DNA of 64,000 nucleotides, taken from the NCBI GenBank assembly GCA_019925795.1, contig CM034309.1:21198729-21262728 (forward strand). Reading direction: 5' to 3'. Each line of letters starts with the position of its first letter. Position 1 is the first letter of the stretch. A program made the translations under genes and the position numbers. Of the stretch, positions 49,206-61,689 are shown piece by piece. The stretch is from Dendrobium chrysotoxum (Eukaryota > Streptophyta > Magnoliopsida > Asparagales > Orchidaceae). Under the pieces are notes generated by a model. That model saw only the letters and a program-made list of their open reading frames with translations. It searched no databases and was not told the DNA's origin.

Positions 49206-50705
49206 CTAACTAATGATCTTAAGCAGTTCCATAGACCGCCGCATTCCATGGTCTCCATCACTTATCCCATTAACTTGCCGAAGAAGATTCTGCACTGCAT
49301 CCACCCATTTCTGCTTACAAAAGCTGTCAGCACAATCGAACACAATGTTCCCTTCTGCTGTTCTCAACCCAAAGCTAACTCCAATTCCTCTACCCTTCTT
49401 CTCCAACCCATTCCATTCCAGTTCTTCATCATATACACCATAAACAACACCTAAGCCATCAAACAAGTCTTCAATTCTTAAAAAAATTGAAACTTTGAAT
49501 CAAACAAGTATATTAATTGATAAAGCTCATCGAAATTGAACAACTCACTTTTCTTTTTCTTTGACAGAGCCCCTCCTATGTGCTTGCTTTTGATCTTAAC
49601 TATGACCTGTGACTTGCTGTTGATGTAAAGCGACACCTTCTTCCATTGCAAAGCTCCTGCAAGCAGTATCGATTTCATTGGTCTGAAGAAAGAGGAGGAA
49701 GTTTCATGGCTATAGTAGTATAGTGGTAGTATACCATTTCTATTTCGTTTGAGAAGATCGCCTTCCTTGCACCAGATATCCGGGCTGACACAGTAGGATC
49801 CCCTATCGTAAGGTATCACTGCAGCAGCATTGCCTCTAATTGCTTCTCTCTGCACTCTCTGTTTCAGCGCCGCAGCTCCTCGCAATGCTGTCGATAAAGC
49901 ACCATTAATGGTAATTAATTAAAATGTTTCGATGGGAGAAGTGATTCGAATTTCGCATGCAGACCAGTCGCTGCAGCCGCCGTGAGCGTCATCAGATCGC
50001 CGACGGAGCGGACGTCCACCGCGGACCTGACTGCATCTGCGACCTGCTCGTGCGCCGCGCCGGCCATCTCCGCCATCTCCACGCAGTGCGATGCGAGCAG
50101 CTCGGTGGCAGAAGCCAGGGCGGCGCCCATCTTCGATCCGGGGTTTTGCGATCTCATCCCGGCGGCCTCGGCCGCTACCGCTGCAGCCACCCCAGCTACC
50201 GACACCGCCGCGTGGATCCGCGCACTCGCTATCCTCACTTTCTCCTTGCTCCTCGCCTTCTCCTTACGCAGCTCCCCTTGCCGAACCCACTTGCCTATAG
50301 CTGCTTCGTTGCCCTGCGAATCAAATCATCAACATTGGTCAATCAAGTGCGCGGTTACAGATTGAAAAATAATCAAGCAAGAGGTTAACTTTTATTGGGT
50401 TGATGTTTGCTTACGCGGTGGAGGTGGACGGAATCCGGGAGGCGATCGGCGACAAATTTGGGCTTATTGTTGCCGGCGAGGAGGGCACGGGAGATCTCGA
50501 AGGCGGAGAGGCTCCATGAGCGGGAAAGGAACTCCATAGGCTCGGCGGGTGTCTGCGGCGGCGGTATCGCCGGCAGGCTCACGGCGGTATCCAATTCCTC
50601 TTCTCTCTCTTGCACCCCTTGGGCTCGTCTTTGACCTCTTTGTTCCAAGCACAGTAGAGAGCACTCTCTTCTTTTCCTCCCCATAAAGAAATGTGCTTTC
50701 TCCAT
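49206..50705 (-). CDS. VAN3-binding-like protein (DUF828 + PH-like), copy 2, open throughout
   Basis: The exons are 50705-50415, 50313-49965, 49887-49735, 49656-49549 and 49450-49206, giving 381 codons plus stop with every junction in phase. Here the exon-1 run is CCCC (50615-50618), so the frame is continuous from MEKAHFFMGRKRR through PPPQTPAEPMEFLSRSWS into the DUF828 core and PH-like domain, the family's usual order and near its usual length. The 78-bp third intron (49734-49657) is free of stops and a multiple of three, so unspliced frames hide it. The known role of relatives is binding VAN3 and directing auxin-transport-dependent vascular patterning at the endomembrane or plasma membrane. 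This specific protein's role is inferred. Differences from copy 1 in spliced exons look mostly silent apart from the exon-1 indel. Confidence 0.88.
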
Positions 50706-50743
50706 TTCCAGGCCTTGGGCTGTGGTTGAGAGTACTCTGATGG

Positions 50744-50755
50744 CTATTTATATAG
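50744..50755 (-). promoter_or_regulatory. TATA-box candidate, second copy
   Basis: Same CTATATAAATAG as at 26166-26177, 39 bp before the ATG. Confidence 0.5.
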
Positions 50756-51407
50756 AAAGGGAGATAGAGAGAGACAAAGACAGGGAGAGCAGGGTTAGAG
50801 GAGCACGAGGAGGGGAAGGGTGGGGGGGTAGGGGACAACGAGCGGACAGCCAGGCGTTTGCTGCACGCTTTTGTTAGTTAACGGCTACAGCTTAAGAGAC
50901 GTGAAGCGGAGCAAGAGTGCGGAGCTCGGCTTCTTGCTCCCGTTACAGGCTACAGTGTGTGGATAGAAGTTTATTTTAGTGGACGGATTACAATATTGCA
51001 TTGGAGATTAGGAGGGGAGGTGAAACCCCAGCGAGCAGGGGAGATGAATTTCATGCTTTTCTTTTAATCGAGAGCCCTGACTCAATTTCCATAATAAAGA
51101 CCAAGGAGATGTAGATGAACGCATTTATGATTCAAAAGAAATTACTTCTATTGTAGGGAAAACTTTCATTTATTTTTTTTTCTATAACTCATATATTTCA
51201 TTTTTATCACTCATATTTGATATTAAAATGAACTATTGGTGATATGTATGTAATATTAAAGTTTCAGGTGTTAAATATATAAATAGAGTAGTATAAGGTG
51301 GTATGTATGTAAATCTCCCAAAAAAATTATAGAATATGTATGTAATATTAAAATTTCAGGTGTTAAATATGTAAATAGAGAGTGTGTGTTTGTGTATCCT
51401 GAATAAC

Positions 51408-51568
51408 TAAAAAGTAATATGCTTGAATAATAGAAATGACATGAAGTCTCAAATATGCCTCTTAGTTATAGAGTTAAAATGGCTACATAAAATATTACAT
51501 CGAGGAAAATAGAAAAATATTGCATGATTTGACGAGTATAGATTTGTTCAAATATGTGAATTAGGCAG

Positions 51569-51606
<38 letters not shown>

Positions 51607-51888
51607 TGTCATTTATCTTTGATGTGGCTTTTGATAACTTTGGTGAACACCTTGGGCAGGTGGTGAGTCCTTGAAGGTGTGTGACTGCCTTGGAAAAGTT
51701 CTTCGAGATGAATATCTTGGGCAAGTTCTTAAAGGCGAACGCTCCTGAACAAGTGGCGAGTCTCTTAGGGCGTGTGATGAGACTTCTAGGCAAGTATTCC
51801 ATGTAAGTTGCTGTAAGCTGGGTATGAGCATAATTGATGGAGCCATAACTGTAAGTTCTGTGGGTGTGTGCCTCCTATAGTTTGGATG
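51408..51888 (+). repeat. Dispersed ~0.5-kb repeat, member 1, second copy
   Basis: Equivalent to 26830-27310, without SINE. The (AT)n run at 51571-51602 is shorter. Confidence 0.7.
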
Positions 51889-52222
51889 TGATATATGTGG
51901 AAGGTGAATGTCTTTGACAAGGAGAACCATCAAGAGAAAAAGAAAGAAGCAAAACACTTACAAAAAAGAATCAAAATACTATGAAGGGTTGTAATAGAGA
52001 AACCAATTGACTTGGCAAAAAGAAAAAAAAAGCCAATGGTAATGTTTAATAATTTCTAATTGTGCTTCCATCTATTGAGTTTAACAAGAAGAGCATCCTT
52101 AATGTTGGATTTAAACTGCTCGTGGGGGCCACCCTACACCACTAGCAATTTTGAATATATAGAGCAATGGAATATGAGAGGATTATGAGTGTATGGAGAA
52201 TGACTTGAAAGTACGAGTAAGT

Positions 52223-52508
52223 TGTTAGACCTTATAGAACTGTCCCAAGACAAATCAAGAGGGGGTGAATTAGTTATTTAAAAATTTTCTTGAATTTTGA
52301 AAACCTTTTAAAATCTTTTAGATAATTAAATATCTGATCTTAAAATATGCAGTTGTTTGAATAAGATTATCACAAAAGATTTTTCAACCACAAAACATTA
52401 AAGTGCATAAAATAAAAAATGCAGAAAATAAAAGAGAATAGGATAACACCAAATTTTATAGAGGTTCGGTCCAACTAGACTTAGGTCCACTCCCTGAAGA
52501 CTCCTTCT
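52223..52508 (+). mobile_element. Copia-type LTR-like fragment, second copy
   Basis: Equivalent to 27639-27924. Confidence 0.35.
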
Positions 52509-52561
52509 CAGGGGCGGAACCAGCTTTAATTTTCAGGGGGGGCAAACTTATAAGTATGTAG

Positions 52562-52565
<4 letters not shown>

Positions 52566-52640
<75 letters not shown>
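52566..52640. repeat. Long uninterrupted (TA)n
   Basis: 75 bp of pure alternating TA. The first copy at 27988-28057 is interrupted by TTTATAA and TTTAA. This is the largest local difference between the two 24-kb copies. Confidence 0.95.
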
Positions 52641-52642
<2 letters not shown>

Positions 52643-52890
52643 TTTTAGTGACTAATGATTCTTTGTTATTGAATATATAATATATTTTAAAAATATCATC
52701 AACATCTTATATAATGATAATTATTCTTAAATAAAATTTAGGTTGAAGTATGGATGATTTGTTCGCAGATATGTCGGGGCTCCAAGGGGGCAGCGCCCCT
52801 TGATGGGGTTCGCTCTGCCCGGTCAGGTCGCGAGGTCAAGGGGGAAATTGCCTAAAAATTCTTGTAAGAACACCTCTATTTTAAAACACT

Positions 52891-53414
52891 GTACGAACGC
52901 ATATCCTCCCGTATGATCCGTCCGTACGAACGCATAGTATCCCGTACAAACAGTTCAACTTTATTTGTACGAACTGGTACGAACTCAATTTTGTTATTCG
53001 TATGAATATAAATTGTACCATATGAATAGTTCAAATTTGTCTGTACGAATTGGTACGAACTCAATTTCATGCTCTGTCAGTCGATTGTACGAACTAAGCA
53101 TCATACAAGACGAACTGTTCATCAAATCAAGGCTTCGTTCGATACGAACCCAATTTTGTACTCTGTGAATCGTCTATACGAAAATATATCGGACAGGATA
53201 AACCTAAAATTGTTCAGTACGAATAGATCAAAAAATTTCAAGTTCGTCTGGGATGATCTGGTACGCATCCATTTCGTACTCTGTGAGTCATCTATACGAA
53301 CCAAGGATAATACAGTATGAACAATACTTAAAAATTTTCTTGGCATGATTTGATTAACTTCGTTTTGGGAGGAACTACCATGACAAACCGTCCAATACGA
53401 TTTGAAAATCGTAT
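52891..53414 (+). repeat. TACGAA motif array, second copy
   Basis: Equivalent to 28301-28817, with more scattered substitutions than the surrounding sequence but the same motif order and the same terminal inverted repeat (53395-53414). Confidence 0.85.
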
Positions 53415-53754
53415 AGTACAATTAGTTTTAAAATTTTAAGTTTTTAATCACTCCTTCAGTGTGTGTGTGTATGGTTACTCAATTATAATCATACTCTCTT
53501 AGACGAAAAAAAAAGAAAAAATACAGACTTCATAACATGAATTCCTAGTCTAATCTATTTTGAAGTCTTTGACAGCCCGGAGTATGATTTTCCTGAAACA
53601 TTAGTACACACAAACAACACAAATAAAATATATCCAATATATGTTAAGAGAAACAGTAATCAACATAATAATATTTTGGTATCATTAAAAACTCACATAA
53701 TATAAAAATATAGTTTTGAAAACTAAGTTGCAACATAACTAATATGTTAAGTAA

Positions 53755-54340
53755 TATATGCGAATAATAGAAATGATGTGAAGTACTCAGCTCAACTTGA
53801 TTAGTTGTTTGGGAGCTTTGGATACCAATCAAGAGATCTTGGGTTCGAAGCTTACATATGTGATGTGTGTGTGAATTTGCCTTAATTGGCTCAGAAGTCC
53901 AAAAAAATAAATTGAAGTTCCAAATATGTTTCTTAACCATTCATTTATAGGATTAAGATAGCTATATGAAACATTATACCTAGAAAAAAATAGATAAATA
54001 ATAAATGATTTGATAAGCATAATTTTGTATAGATATGTAGAGTAGGCCAAAATATATACACATTGTCATCTATCTTTGACATGGTTATGGATGTATTTGG
54101 TGTGTGCACATGGCAGGTGGTGAATCCTTGAAGGTGAGTGAGTGCCTTGAAGGAGTTCTTCAGGATGGCTATATTTGGGTGAATTCATGAAGGCGAACAC
54201 CCGTGGACAAATGGTGAGTCCCTTAGTGCGAGTCATGAGGCTTCTAAGTAATTATTTCATGCGAATTGTTGTACGCTGGGGAGGAGGATAATTGATGGAG
54301 CCATGGCTATAAGCTCTGTGGGTGCATGCCTTTTATAATT
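53755..54340 (+). repeat. Dispersed ~0.5-kb repeat, member 2, complete
   Basis: Continues past the end of the 24-kb identity (54078) and stays similar to member 1 (27048-27310) up to about 54340, which shows that the contig before the gap broke off inside this repeat. Confidence 0.7.
53785..53905 (+). mobile_element. tRNA-derived SINE, second copy
   Basis: Equivalent to 29185-29306, two bases shorter in the GT run and one longer elsewhere. Target duplication at 53772-53784 and 53906-53918. Confidence 0.8.
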
Positions 54341-56139
54341 TTGATGGGACATATGAGAAGGGCGAAGGAATTTGACTATGGAGGACCACAAAGAAAGCAT
54401 AATTTTCATAAGGCGACTGTTTCTTCAAGTGAATTGCTTGCTGGCATGAATTTTTTAGTTGAACATGTTGGAAATATGTGTCTCCTTAATCTCCCATAAT
54501 AGGAGCTTCATTGGGGTGAGTATTTTCCTATGTTTGATCTTGCACTCCACAAAGTCCTCCTCAGGGTGAGACTCATTTTGGTCAAGTGCACATTTTGATC
54601 TAGTTTATCAAGGGTAAACATGTTTGGTACATGTAAGTTACCTGTATTGATATATATGGACATACACTTAAACTTAAAAATATTAGTAGAAATAAAAAAT
54701 CGGTAAATTCTAAATCCTAAAATTAGATCAGACATTGAATTGGAATAGATAAATATTTGAGATTAACAAATTTAGCTATAATTAACAAAAAAATATGATA
54801 TTCTGATGTAAAATATATCATGATAGATTTTAAAATTCTTATATTTATGCGGAGAAGAATGTAATTCAAGATATCACTTATAGCACTAATTTTAGCATAA
54901 ATAAAAAAGTTTAAAATATTTCCTTATAATAATAATTTAAATAATTTATCCTTTCATTAAATATTTTTAATTAATTTATTTTTTGAGAATAATGAGCCAT
55001 GTGAAAGGATTCATAGCTCAAGAAATTGTTAACATAATTTGTAATTTTGAACTCATCATTCTTCTAACAAGAATTTCTTGCAGATTAAGGTTTCATTTGG
55101 GATAATTTTTTTTACTTCTTTTAAAACAACTTTCTAGCACAGATTTTTTTTTGAAAGTAATGAAAAAAATAATGGCCAACCTAAAGCTGGGTATGCTCGA
55201 TTATGACTGCCCTACAGTGGATCGATTGGCTTCAATGGCCCCACTTGTTCACTATAGTTTTACCAAAGCTAAGAATGCTTAAATACATTGATTCATCGGC
55301 TTGAATGAGCCTGATCCATCCACTGCAAACTAATCTAAGCCAACTATATTTCTACATGCTAACATTCTGGACTAGTTAGACACAATGACGCAATTTATTT
55401 TCTTATGTGATGCTTTGTTTAAGGATGGATAGCATCATTGCGACCTGCATATTATAGTGGAGAAGAGTTGATCACATCAAAAATATTTGATGGCATCTCT
55501 CATTAACACAACTGAATATCACAACTTATTTCTTGTACATACATCGCCGTATTTATTGATTGCACCTTTTAATTCATGCATCAACCAACTAGTAGCTTTG
55601 AGATTATTACCAAATGTCTCTTATGTTATATTTGGAGTCCAATCACTAATGGAGTGCAAATTTGTCAAACCTCCTCCCCAGTTGTTCAAGCCTTCTCATA
55701 TACAGATTGCATAAGTGTTTGATTGAAAAAAATATATATTGTTTTGAAAATGTGTTTAATTTTCTTTGGGAAATATTTAATTTCTGGAATTTAAATTTTA
55801 TAATCGAACACTTATTATGAATGATATATCACTTCGAAAGGCGAACATATCGTTCTCTAATAGGTTCAGATTATAAATCTTTGAATTTATCTGATTATTA
55901 TGATCAAACTCAAGGAGAAACAATATATGATCCCGAAGGATCAAAATAATGTTTAATCCATTGTTCGACTACAATAATTGAGATAAGAGATCATTAATTT
56001 CATATTTAAAGTTATGATTGTAATTGATATATCTATCCAGAGAAAGAAGATATCAATTACTATCGATAGTTCAAATATGATGATAATGATCGTAAAGTTT
56101 GAATTTCCCAAAGATAATCAATTGAAGGTTTTGAAAACT
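54341..56139. other. Single-copy region without recognised genes
   Basis: AT-rich. Short frames such as 55487-55714 (plus) and 54508-54735 (minus) match no family I know. 55170-55700 has more even base composition and could be an old transposon remnant, but no motif supports it. Confidence 0.3.
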
Positions 56140-56245
56140 TGATTTTGAAATCTAGTCTGGGTTTCTAAATCTCCTACGAGCGCAAGCCCTCGTAGTTAAT
56201 TACATCGTAGGACATCAGAAAATTTCCTACGAATACTCTCGATTA
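56140..56245 (-). other. Twin stem-loop cassette, copy R
   Basis: Read on the minus strand. Stem-loop 1 has arms 56232-56225 and 56212-56205 (8 perfect pairs, 12-base loop). The linker TGTAATTAA follows. Stem-loop 2 has arms 56195-56189 and 56180-56174 (7 perfect pairs) with loop GGCTTGCG. Upstream TTAATCGAGAGT is shared with copies L and M. Confidence 0.6.
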
Positions 56246-57342
56246 AAATAGCGATACGAATTTTATTTAAGAATTCGAAGATTGATATCAAAGAAGGTAG
56301 GGACTGGAATTTCAACGGGGACTGGATCAAATTTGAACAGTTATTTTTGAAGTCAGAGGAAGAAAAGTAGGAAGTGTTTTGAGATTCTGAATTACTTCAG
56401 AAACACCTCAAACTATCCTAAGTGTTGGGCTTGAATTAGATAGAAAGAGATTTTAATGTTTAAGTGGTCAATTTTATTAGAAGGTGGGAATTAGATTCCC
56501 GGAAGTTTGAGGTCTTAAGTTTGAAGACATGCCTCAGAACCTAAGTCTAAAATTGGGTACTGAAAATCAGTGACCCGAATCCTAGCTAATGCAATGCAAT
56601 CTGGACTTACCCCGGCCTGGATTGGGGAGCCAGCTAAACCACCTAAACGCTTTTAAAACCATGAGTCAAAGTCTTTAAATGTAGAGTGGTTAAGGACATT
56701 GATTAAGATTGGTTTAAAGAATTGGGGTCGACATCTAGAGCAGATCCTAATTGACCCCTTAACATATGTTGGGTTAAATGTCTAAATAAAATGCAATTAA
56801 GATTTAGACTCGATTTTTTTTAATTTGTATCTAATGCAATGCATGCTAGTTGACTCGATGAAATGCTTAAATCAACATGAAGCAGTTTTAAAATAGGCTT
56901 AAAAATAGGTTTTATCCTAGAGATTGCACAACATCCCCTTGGACAGAACTGCACCCTAATAGGTCAGGTGGTCTGCCAGAACCCGCAGGCGGGGAGGTGC
57001 CTAACAAGGTAGAGAAAAGTTAATATGAATGCATGAAAAACTCCCGGCGAGTCCGGGCTTACTTCTTAAGAGCGTTAGAATTTCTATCTGAACTTAAATA
57101 TTTTAATTTTGTTTAAATAGAAGAAGTTTATGACCGTACCCTCACGAGCCTCCGATCGGGTTCCAGGCTAAATCAAAATCGACATGCAATAGCGCCAAAT
57201 AAACTACGAAAAACATGTGGGTCCTTAATCGCAATCAAGTAATCAAATCAACATTTAATTAAATTAATTAAATAAATACTCAAACTGAAAGTCCATAGGC
57301 AAGTGCCCTTAATAATACAACCCAGGGTCTGCAGTAAAGTAA

Positions 57343-57359
57343 AGTGGCCGGGTACCACT
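57343..57359 (-). other. Conserved small hairpin in element R
   Basis: AGTGG/CCACT around a 7-base loop, the counterpart of 3651-3667. Confidence 0.5.
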
Positions 57360-60109
57360 GACTACAACCCGGATTCTACTCCTAAGACTCAAGTGACTTT
57401 GAAATTTGAGGTTCTTCTCGTTCTTCACTTCTTCGTCTCCTTAGAACTCCTTGGATCGTCGGGTCTGGGTATCCAAATGAAAAGAAACTCCCCCTGAATA
57501 GGGGTGTTATCTTTTCTCTTTGGATACTTGAACTTCATCCTAATTTGGATCTCCAAATGGATAAGAACTCTCCCCTAAGGGATGTTCCTTCCTCTTTGGA
57601 TTCCAAATTGGATTTTTAGGTATCTCAATCTCAAATCACTTTAAACATTACAACTCAATTTAAATCAAATTACATCAAATTGAAATTAAAAAAATCTAGA
57701 CTCAACAACCTGCAAGGTTATCCTAATAATCAGCAGTTTATATTTGACATCCCAAGCAGTTAATATATTGAAATTTAAAATACTCAATCACAGCCACGCT
57801 TGGCCATGCTCTTTTTGATTTAAAGGGGGACTTAAGCATTCTGGAGCACCTGTGCAATTTGATAATTATAATTTTGCCCCCTTTAATTTATGCCCTGTAT
57901 GAGCATGGCCACCTGCATAAGATTGAATCAGTACAAAACGTTCCTAGCCTAGGGGTAGATCTAACGTACAATCAATCAAATCAAAGTGCAGTAAATAAAT
58001 AAACAATCACATCAATATCAATTACTTAAATCTAGCAACCAGCATGCAATGAAAACCACGGAAAAACCCGGCACACACAAGTAGCAGAAAAGTAAACACC
58101 GGCCTAACCTAAGACTAAAGTTGGTTGTCCTAACAAACCATTTAAAGTGTGTGAGGTAGACTGTGTGGCTTTGATGTATCCTAAATAGGATGATTTGATT
58201 GAAGTTGTTTAAAGTTCTAGTTGGTTGAAGGTTTAAGGGAAGATTTAATTTGAATTTAAATATTAATAACTTGAAATTGATTTTAAACTTAATTTTAATT
58301 GTTTGTTGGATATCACCTTTGTTGCACACCGAGGCCGTGAAGTTTATTTCATCTTCCTTGGGGCTAAGTTAATAGCCTCGTAGGCCTGGGTTACCCAGTG
58401 GTACCCGATATGATTAAGTGATTTGAGTTTGATTAAGGCTTAAAGGTTGATTAAATTTTAATTAAGATTGGTTGGTTGCTGGTTTTAAGTTCAAATTGAT
58501 ATTTTCTGGAATTTATGACAATTTATTGAATTTTGGAAATTTTTGATTATTTTAATCATTTAATTAAAGGGTCAAAATTTGACTTTTTTGATTTAAAGTG
58601 TTTTCTAGAAATTTAATATTTTATTAAAATACTAGACCTTAATACGATCAGTTAGACAGTAAGTATACTGAAATTGGATTTTTCTAGATTTTATTATGAA
58701 GGTTTGAAGTTTTGACTTGATTTTGAACTAAGTTTGACCAAAAGTTGACTTTTTCAAATTTGATTGATTTCTGGAAACTTGACATTTTTAATAAATATTA
58801 GAGCTTAAGATGAGTTGTATGCCCTTGAGTTTGCTCAATTTGGAGTTCATTTGAATTAGTTATGAATTTTTGAAGTTTTGAGTATTTAATGAATTATTAA
58901 AATTGTTTAATTAGAGACCCTTTTTGTGATTTGAATCCAAATGGCCTCCAAACTCCTTGAAATCAACTCCAAAGGTCAGGAATGACCTAAGGAGTGATCT
59001 CCAAGTGTTTGGAAATTTTCTGGAATTTTTAATTATTTTTAATTAATTAAATTAATTAAATTTTAAATTTCAATTAAAATTAAATTAAACTTAATTTTGA
59101 AGTCCAGTCAAAGGGCTTTTATTTTTCATTGATTAAGGGTTTAATTATGATCAGTTAGAGGGGTTGATTGTATTTTTTGGATTTAAATTTGATTTATTAG
59201 AATTTTTGGAAGGTTTAAATGGCTTAATTAAGGTTCAAATTTGATTAAGTTAATTAAGTGACTTAATGATTTCAAAATTCAGTGGAAAATTTCCTATGAG
59301 CTGAGAGTATCACTAAGTTCAAATGGTTTGAGTTTCAAGTCAATGGGAAGTGAATCCTAATTATTGGAAATAATCTAAGTTCTCTAAACAAAGTCCTTAA
59401 TTATTGTCCTTAATGATGTCACTAAACTTAAATGGGTTTGAATCAAGGTTTCAACTAACCCTTTGGACAAATACATATAAGATGCACATGTCAAACAATC
59501 AATCCTAAATCTAAGAGAGTCTTAAAACTAGGTGGTGTGTGCACCTACACTTAACAAAGATATAATTTGGAAATTTGAAGATAAAGCTTAACTAATGAAT
59601 AATTAGTAAACTAAATCCTCACTATAAAATCCCTATTGAATCAATTCAATCAAACTTCAATATCTGCTTAAAAATTTCAAGTCAACCTTAAAATGCTCAA
59701 GATAATTCACATACTTACATAATTTTAAAATAAATTTTCTAAAATCATATGAGTAAAATATATGTTACTTTAATAATAAAATAACATAAAATAAAAATAT
59801 CATTCAAAATAGTTTCAAAAGGTCCTCTGGATGTTTAAAATATTTTAAAATAATTTTCTTAAAATTTCAAGAATATTTTGATTTATTTTAATTAAATAAT
59901 GATTAAAATAATAAAATAACTAATATTTCAAATTATTCAAAATACAGAGGACATTTGAAAGCAATTTTAATTTTAAAATAAAGGTTTTGAAATTCCAAAC
60001 AATTTGATATATTACATTGATTTTTTGGATTTAAAATGAATTTTTAACATTTTTTTTGAAGTATTCTGGTTTTAAAACTATTTAAAATTTAATTTTAATT
60101 AATATAACT

Positions 60110-60480
60110 CAAATCGGCGGCGGGAGGGGCACGTGGCGACTCGCAACTGGCGGGTTTAAATTACGCGACGGCGGGCCAATGATCAGCCGCCGCAATCATT
60201 AAAAATGATTAGGGAAAGCGCGTGGGTCCCACGCGCTTTTACTAATCCGCGTCAGCAGATATCGCTCGCCGTTGGATCATCCGTGGTCTAATCCTACGGT
60301 TCTGATTGAGCTGGATGACGAATTGAGAAACGGGATCAATCCAGCGATTAGATGGAACCGCGGGAGGGCTGAATCTCAGCCGTTGATCAAAAAATCAACG
60401 GCTGCGATCCTGCGTAGTTTAAATGAGCTACGAACCGAGCCCTAAATCTCATTTCTAGCTCGTTCTCACAAACGAATCAA
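60110..60480 (-). promoter_or_regulatory. GC-rich block with three perfect inverted repeats
   Basis: Inverted repeats at 60194-60210 (7-bp arms), 60215-60239 (12-bp arms around one T, AAAGCGCGTGGG/CCCACGCGCTTT) and 60377-60404 (11-bp arms CAGCCGTTGAT/ATCAACGGCTG). GC content stands out from AT-rich flanks. By position and composition it may be the transcription-control part of the retroelement LTR, which is inference. Its far end corresponds to 1-45 of element L. Confidence 0.4.
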
Positions 60481-61689
60481 CGGTTTGACTTGAAATTTTA
60501 AACAGAGTCAGAGGGATTGAACATAATCAGTTTAGAAGTGATTTTAAAACTTAGAATTCACTATAGAAAATGTTATTTAATCTAGTGTATCCTAGACTAG
60601 GGTTAGCAATATACCTCTATAGAATTGATGGATTTGGATGATTAAGGATGTTCTGAGCTTGTAGTTTGTCCTAGATTATTTCTCCAGAAGACTTCAAGAG
60701 CTGATAACGTCTGGATCCTGAGCTATATGCCTGGGACAGATTTCAAGTTAAGGTGGCCGGAATCCCCTCTCCGGCGAGGTTTGATCGGCTGGACTGAGCT
60801 TGGAATATGTGGAGGGAGGTCTGGGAAGCTTGAACGAATTGAGATTGTGTTCTGGGAGGGTTTGAGTGGAGAGAGATTGGATAGATGGGAATCCCTGCTC
60901 TAAATCAAGCTTTGCTCTATTCAAACCTCTCCAAGCCAAAGGAACGGCTCAGATCGACTTGGGGAGCTCCTGGATGATGCCACCTATCCCTGAGGTTGGT
61001 TAGCAACAGGGAATAAAAGGACAGGCGGGTACAGTCCATGTGGAAAGGTATTGTCCTTGGCTAATCGACTTGGGACCACTTGGGCTATTTAAGCTCTAAT
61101 CTAAGGCTTGATCTCAGCTTAAGAACCTTCCAGAAAATGTTTAGAGCTGCTGGAGGGATTTAGATTAGAGGAGATTAGGCTTAGGGGATCATTTGACCAA
61201 GTTTGACCACTCCTTAGCCTTTTTTGACTGTTTGACCAGTCAACTTGACTTGTTGACTGGTGAGGTGGCATGAAAGGATGCCTAGGGAGCTAAAGTGGTA
61301 GGTTGGAAGGGTTTAAATAAGATGAGTTAAGTTCAAGAGGTCTTTTGACCAAGTTTGACCACACCTAAAGCTACTAAGACTCCTTGTTGACTGTTTGACT
61401 AGTCAAACAGTCAATTTAAGCTTAGGTGGACATGGAATGGAGCTTGAATGTTGGTTAGGAAGGAGCTTGAGGTTAGAAGGAATTGAGATTTGAATGTACA
61501 TGTAGCATGAGAAGGAGTTTGACCAAATATTAAAGTTGACTTTGGTCAATGCTACTTAGATTTGATTGGCCAAGGTTTGAGGCATGCTTGAGTTATGGTT
61601 TGGAGTTGGTTTGAAGTTTGAATGAGGTTTGACATATCAAATGGGTTTGAATAACCCATTAAAGCATTAAGGGGTATTTGGATCGAACT

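Larger units (their letters stand above)
29980..54078 (+). repeat. Second copy of the 24-kb unit (copy of 5413-29479)
   Basis: 24,099 bp, collinear with the 24,067 bp at 5413-29479. The offset is 24,567 at the left end and 24,599 at the right end. Differences seen by eye are isolated substitutions, 1-bp changes in base runs, microsatellite length changes and a few small indels. No rearrangement or copy-specific transposon was seen. Its first base is the first base after the gap, and its last base matches the last base before the gap. Confidence 0.97.
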
